A DNA stretch of 64,000 nucleotides from Microbacteriaceae bacterium (GTDB lineage Bacteria; Actinomycetota; Actinomycetes; Actinomycetales; Microbacteriaceae), in contig JAHBSP010000002.1 of assembly GCA_019639055.1 (NCBI GenBank), forward strand, positions 1 through 64,000, written 5' to 3'. Made by a program: the position numbers and the translations under genes. Under the pieces are notes generated by a model. The model made no database searches, was not told the DNA's origin, and saw only the letters and a program-made list of their open reading frames with translations. Positions within the stretch are counted from its first letter, which is position 1. Every line of letters begins with the position of its first letter. Positions 62,473-64,000 of this stretch are shown here, in pieces.

Positions 62473-63513
62473 ATGAAGCTCGGACTAGCACTCGGATATT
62501 GGACCAAAGCACCAGGACCAGAACTTTTAGAAGCGGTTAGGACCGCGGAAGCTCTCGGATTTGATTCCGTCTGGTCGAGTGAGTCATACGGATCGGATGC
62601 CTTTACCCCGCTTGCCTGGTATGCCTCACACACCGAAAAAATCAGGTTCGGCACCGCTATCGCGCAAATCTCTGCGCGCACACCGGCAGCAACTGCGATG
62701 GCAGCAATGACAATGGATGCGCTCACCGGCGGTCGATTTATCCTCGGTCTCGGAGTCTCCGGCCCCCAGGTTGTTGAGGGCTGGTACGGCCAGCCTTTCG
62801 CTAAACCGCTGGCCAGAACCCGTGAATACGTAAAAATCGTGCGGGAAATAATTGCTCGTGAAAACCCGGTAACCAGTAGTGGTGAGCACTATCCGTTACC
62901 ACTCTCAGGTTCTAAAGACGGTAAACCTTTGAAAACTAATCTGCATCCTTACCGAAGTGACCTACCAATCTTTATCGCTGCCGAGGGGCCGAAGAACGTG
63001 GCCCTCTCCGCCGAAATTGCCGACGGTTGGCTACCTTTCCTTTACTCGCCCGACAATGATGCCCACTACCGAGTAGCACTTGAAGAAGGTTTCGCAAAAC
63101 GCGACCCTGCACTTCGCCCGCGTGAAGAGTTCGAAGTTCCCGTTAGTGTGCCGGTAGTTCCCGGCGCCAATTTCACGGAAGCCGCTGACCGCATCCGCCC
63201 CATGTTCGCCCTCTATATCGGAGGTATGGGCAGTAAGGGAACCAATTTCCACAAAGACCAGGTGGTTGCCCTCGGCTATGGCGAAGTCGCTGACAAAATT
63301 CAGGATGCCTACCTCGCAGGTCGCAAAGAAGAGGCGGCAAAGATGGTGCCGGACGATCTAATTGATCAGGTAGCAATTGTGGGAACTCCGGAGCATATGG
63401 CCACAAGACTCCCTAAATGGCAACAGTCCTTAGCGACTACGATTGTGCTTCAGGCGGATGCTAGGGGACTCCAAGCAATAGCGGCAGGACTACAGCCTTT
63501 CCTCAACCGCTAA
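62473..63513 (+). CDS. LLM-class (F420-type) oxidoreductase
   Basis: A 346-residue luciferase-like TIM barrel. It has MKLGLALGYWTKAPGPELLE, then AEALGFDSVWSSESYGSDAF, RFGTAIAQISARTPAATAMAAMTMDALTGGRFILGLG split over that stretch, and VEGWYGQPFAKPLARTREYV. The last matches F420-dependent members rather than FMN ones. I use ATG 62473, placed 7 nt after GGAGG, rather than the TTG 12 nt upstream. The substrate is unknown. Confidence 0.85.
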   Translation: MKLGLALGYWTKAPGPELLEAVRTAEALGFDSVWSSESYGSDAFTPLAWYASHTEKIRFGTAIAQISARTPAATAMAAMTMDALTGGRFILGLGVSGPQVVEGWYGQPFAKPLARTREYVKIVREIIARENPVTSSGEHYPLPLSGSKDGKPLKTNLHPYRSDLPIFIAAEGPKNVALSAEIADGWLPFLYSPDNDAHYRVALEEGFAKRDPALRPREEFEVPVSVPVVPGANFTEAADRIRPMFALYIGGMGSKGTNFHKDQVVALGYGEVADKIQDAYLAGRKEEAAKMVPDDLIDQVAIVGTPEHMATRLPKWQQSLATTIVLQADARGLQAIAAGLQPFLNR

Positions 63514-63584
63514 TAGCAGGTAAGTAGCAGGTCGCCTGCCAAAACCGCAACAGGGCTACCAGCAAAACCTGGCACCCATTTCGG

Positions 63585-63590
63585 TATAAT
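63585..63590 (+). promoter_or_regulatory. -10 box of the TerC-family gene
   Basis: A consensus TATAAT 24 bp before the TTG start, with no clear -35. The short leader leaves no room for a yybP-ykoY riboswitch. The 63514-63584 stretch holds only a small GCAGG/CCTGC hairpin that may end the preceding gene. Confidence 0.55.
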
Positions 63591-63614
63591 TCACTAGAAG
63601 CGGAAGGGCTGTAT

Positions 63615-64000
63615 TTGCAGGATTTACCAGTATGGTTTGAAGTCGGTTCTCTGACCTTGATGGTGATTATCATCATTGCTGATCTGCTTCTGGTGATAAA
63701 ACGCCCTCACGTCCCTAGTAATAAAGAGGCGCTGCTTTGGGTGAGTTTTTACGTATCCCTCGCAATCGCATTCGGCATCTCGCTACTGTTTATGGGGAAC
63801 CCTGACGGCGGGCTAGATTACGAACATTCCGCACAATTCTTCGCCGGATGGCTAACCGAGTATTCTCTCAGCCTAGATAATCTGTTCGTCTTTGTAATCA
63901 TCATGTCTAGGTTCAAGGTGCCTCGAAAACTTCAACAAGAGGTGCTGATGGTGGGGATCATAATTGCACTGATTCTCCGGGCAATCTTTATCATCCTCGG
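63615..64000 (+). CDS. TerC-family membrane protein (partial)
   Basis: The first 128 residues of a TerC/Alx-type protein, cut by the right edge. Starting at TTG 63615, 6 nt after GGAAGGG (63602-63608), it reads LQDLPVWFEVGSLTLMVIII, then a basic loop (VIKRPHVPSNKEALLW) and the signature GWLTEYSLSLDNLFVFVIIMSRF, whose acidic residues probably bind metal. The family is linked to Mn or Ca efflux and tellurite resistance. Confidence 0.85.
   Translation, partial: MQDLPVWFEVGSLTLMVIIIIADLLLVIKRPHVPSNKEALLWVSFYVSLAIAFGISLLFMGNPDGGLDYEHSAQFFAGWLTEYSLSLDNLFVFVIIMSRFKVPRKLQQEVLMVGIIIALILRAIFIIL

Noticed and set aside
63514-63614. Possible yybP-ykoY manganese riboswitch before the TerC-family gene
   Set aside because: The TATAAT box leaves a leader of under 20 nt and the conserved loop sequences are missing.

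Overview
The window reads as a chromosomal segment of a free-living actinobacterium with an unusually low G+C content (about half, by eye). Pointers to Actinobacteria are the SepX/GlpR divisome protein, DUF3117, the actinobacterial type of DapD, a CtpE-like P-type ATPase, an LLM-class (F420-type) oxidoreductase, many GTG starts, and many starts placed 6 to 8 nt behind a TAnnnT box, which implies leaderless mRNAs. The gene order ilvD-ilvB-ilvN-ilvC-serA-leuB-ilvE-FAH-gltX and the DUF4011/mscL/galU block suggest a relative of the low-GC Microbacteriaceae. That placement is inference from memory, not a search.

Layout. 1-1.2 kb: a divergent zinc-type ABC transporter (znuB, cut by the window edge, and znuC) with a Zur-like box between them, followed by an initiator tRNA-Met. 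1.5-2.3 kb: a flavodoxin-fold oxidoreductase and a small membrane protein. 2.35-12.6 kb: one coherent catabolic locus holding an AGPS-like FAD oxidase, a tagatose-3-epimerase-type TIM barrel, a UPF0261 (Tm-1-like) protein, a creatininase-fold hydrolase, a GntR/FCD regulator and a complete branched-chain-amino-acid-type ABC importer. Both transcription units carry the same compound operator. No pathway I know uses this enzyme set, so it is the best candidate here for an undescribed system.

12.7-26.8 kb: a duplicated pair of small lipoproteins, a DUF1508 protein, a large DUF4011 helicase-like protein whose ATPase motifs are degenerate, then mscL, 5-FTHF cyclo-ligase, galU, a GNAT, sepX, ctpE, dapD and dapE (the last two sharing one promoter box read on both strands), a PIG-V-like mannosyltransferase and DUF3117. 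26.8-35.3 kb: O-methyltransferase, tatB, mrp, DUF1003, an MgtE-N/CBS protein, a stress protein, a lipoprotein, an Xaa-Pro aminopeptidase split by a frameshift, an EEP-family protein and a PHP phosphoesterase.

35.3-48.8 kb: a branched-chain amino acid and serine biosynthesis block running into gltX and a thioredoxin-reductase-like flavoprotein. 48.9-53.3 kb: a TetR-controlled heterodimeric ABC exporter. 53.4-60.3 kb: an interval bounded by tRNA-Gln and tRNA-Glu that holds a HicAB-like toxin-antitoxin pair, metQNI, a second (Phd/RelE-like) toxin-antitoxin pair, an MBL-fold hydrolase and a lipid-kinase-family protein. 60.3-64 kb: a VOC protein, a phased CCCTACCC repeat array, an ABC-2 exporter, an LLM oxidoreductase and the start of a TerC-family gene. 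No rRNA, CRISPR array, phage or insertion sequence was seen.
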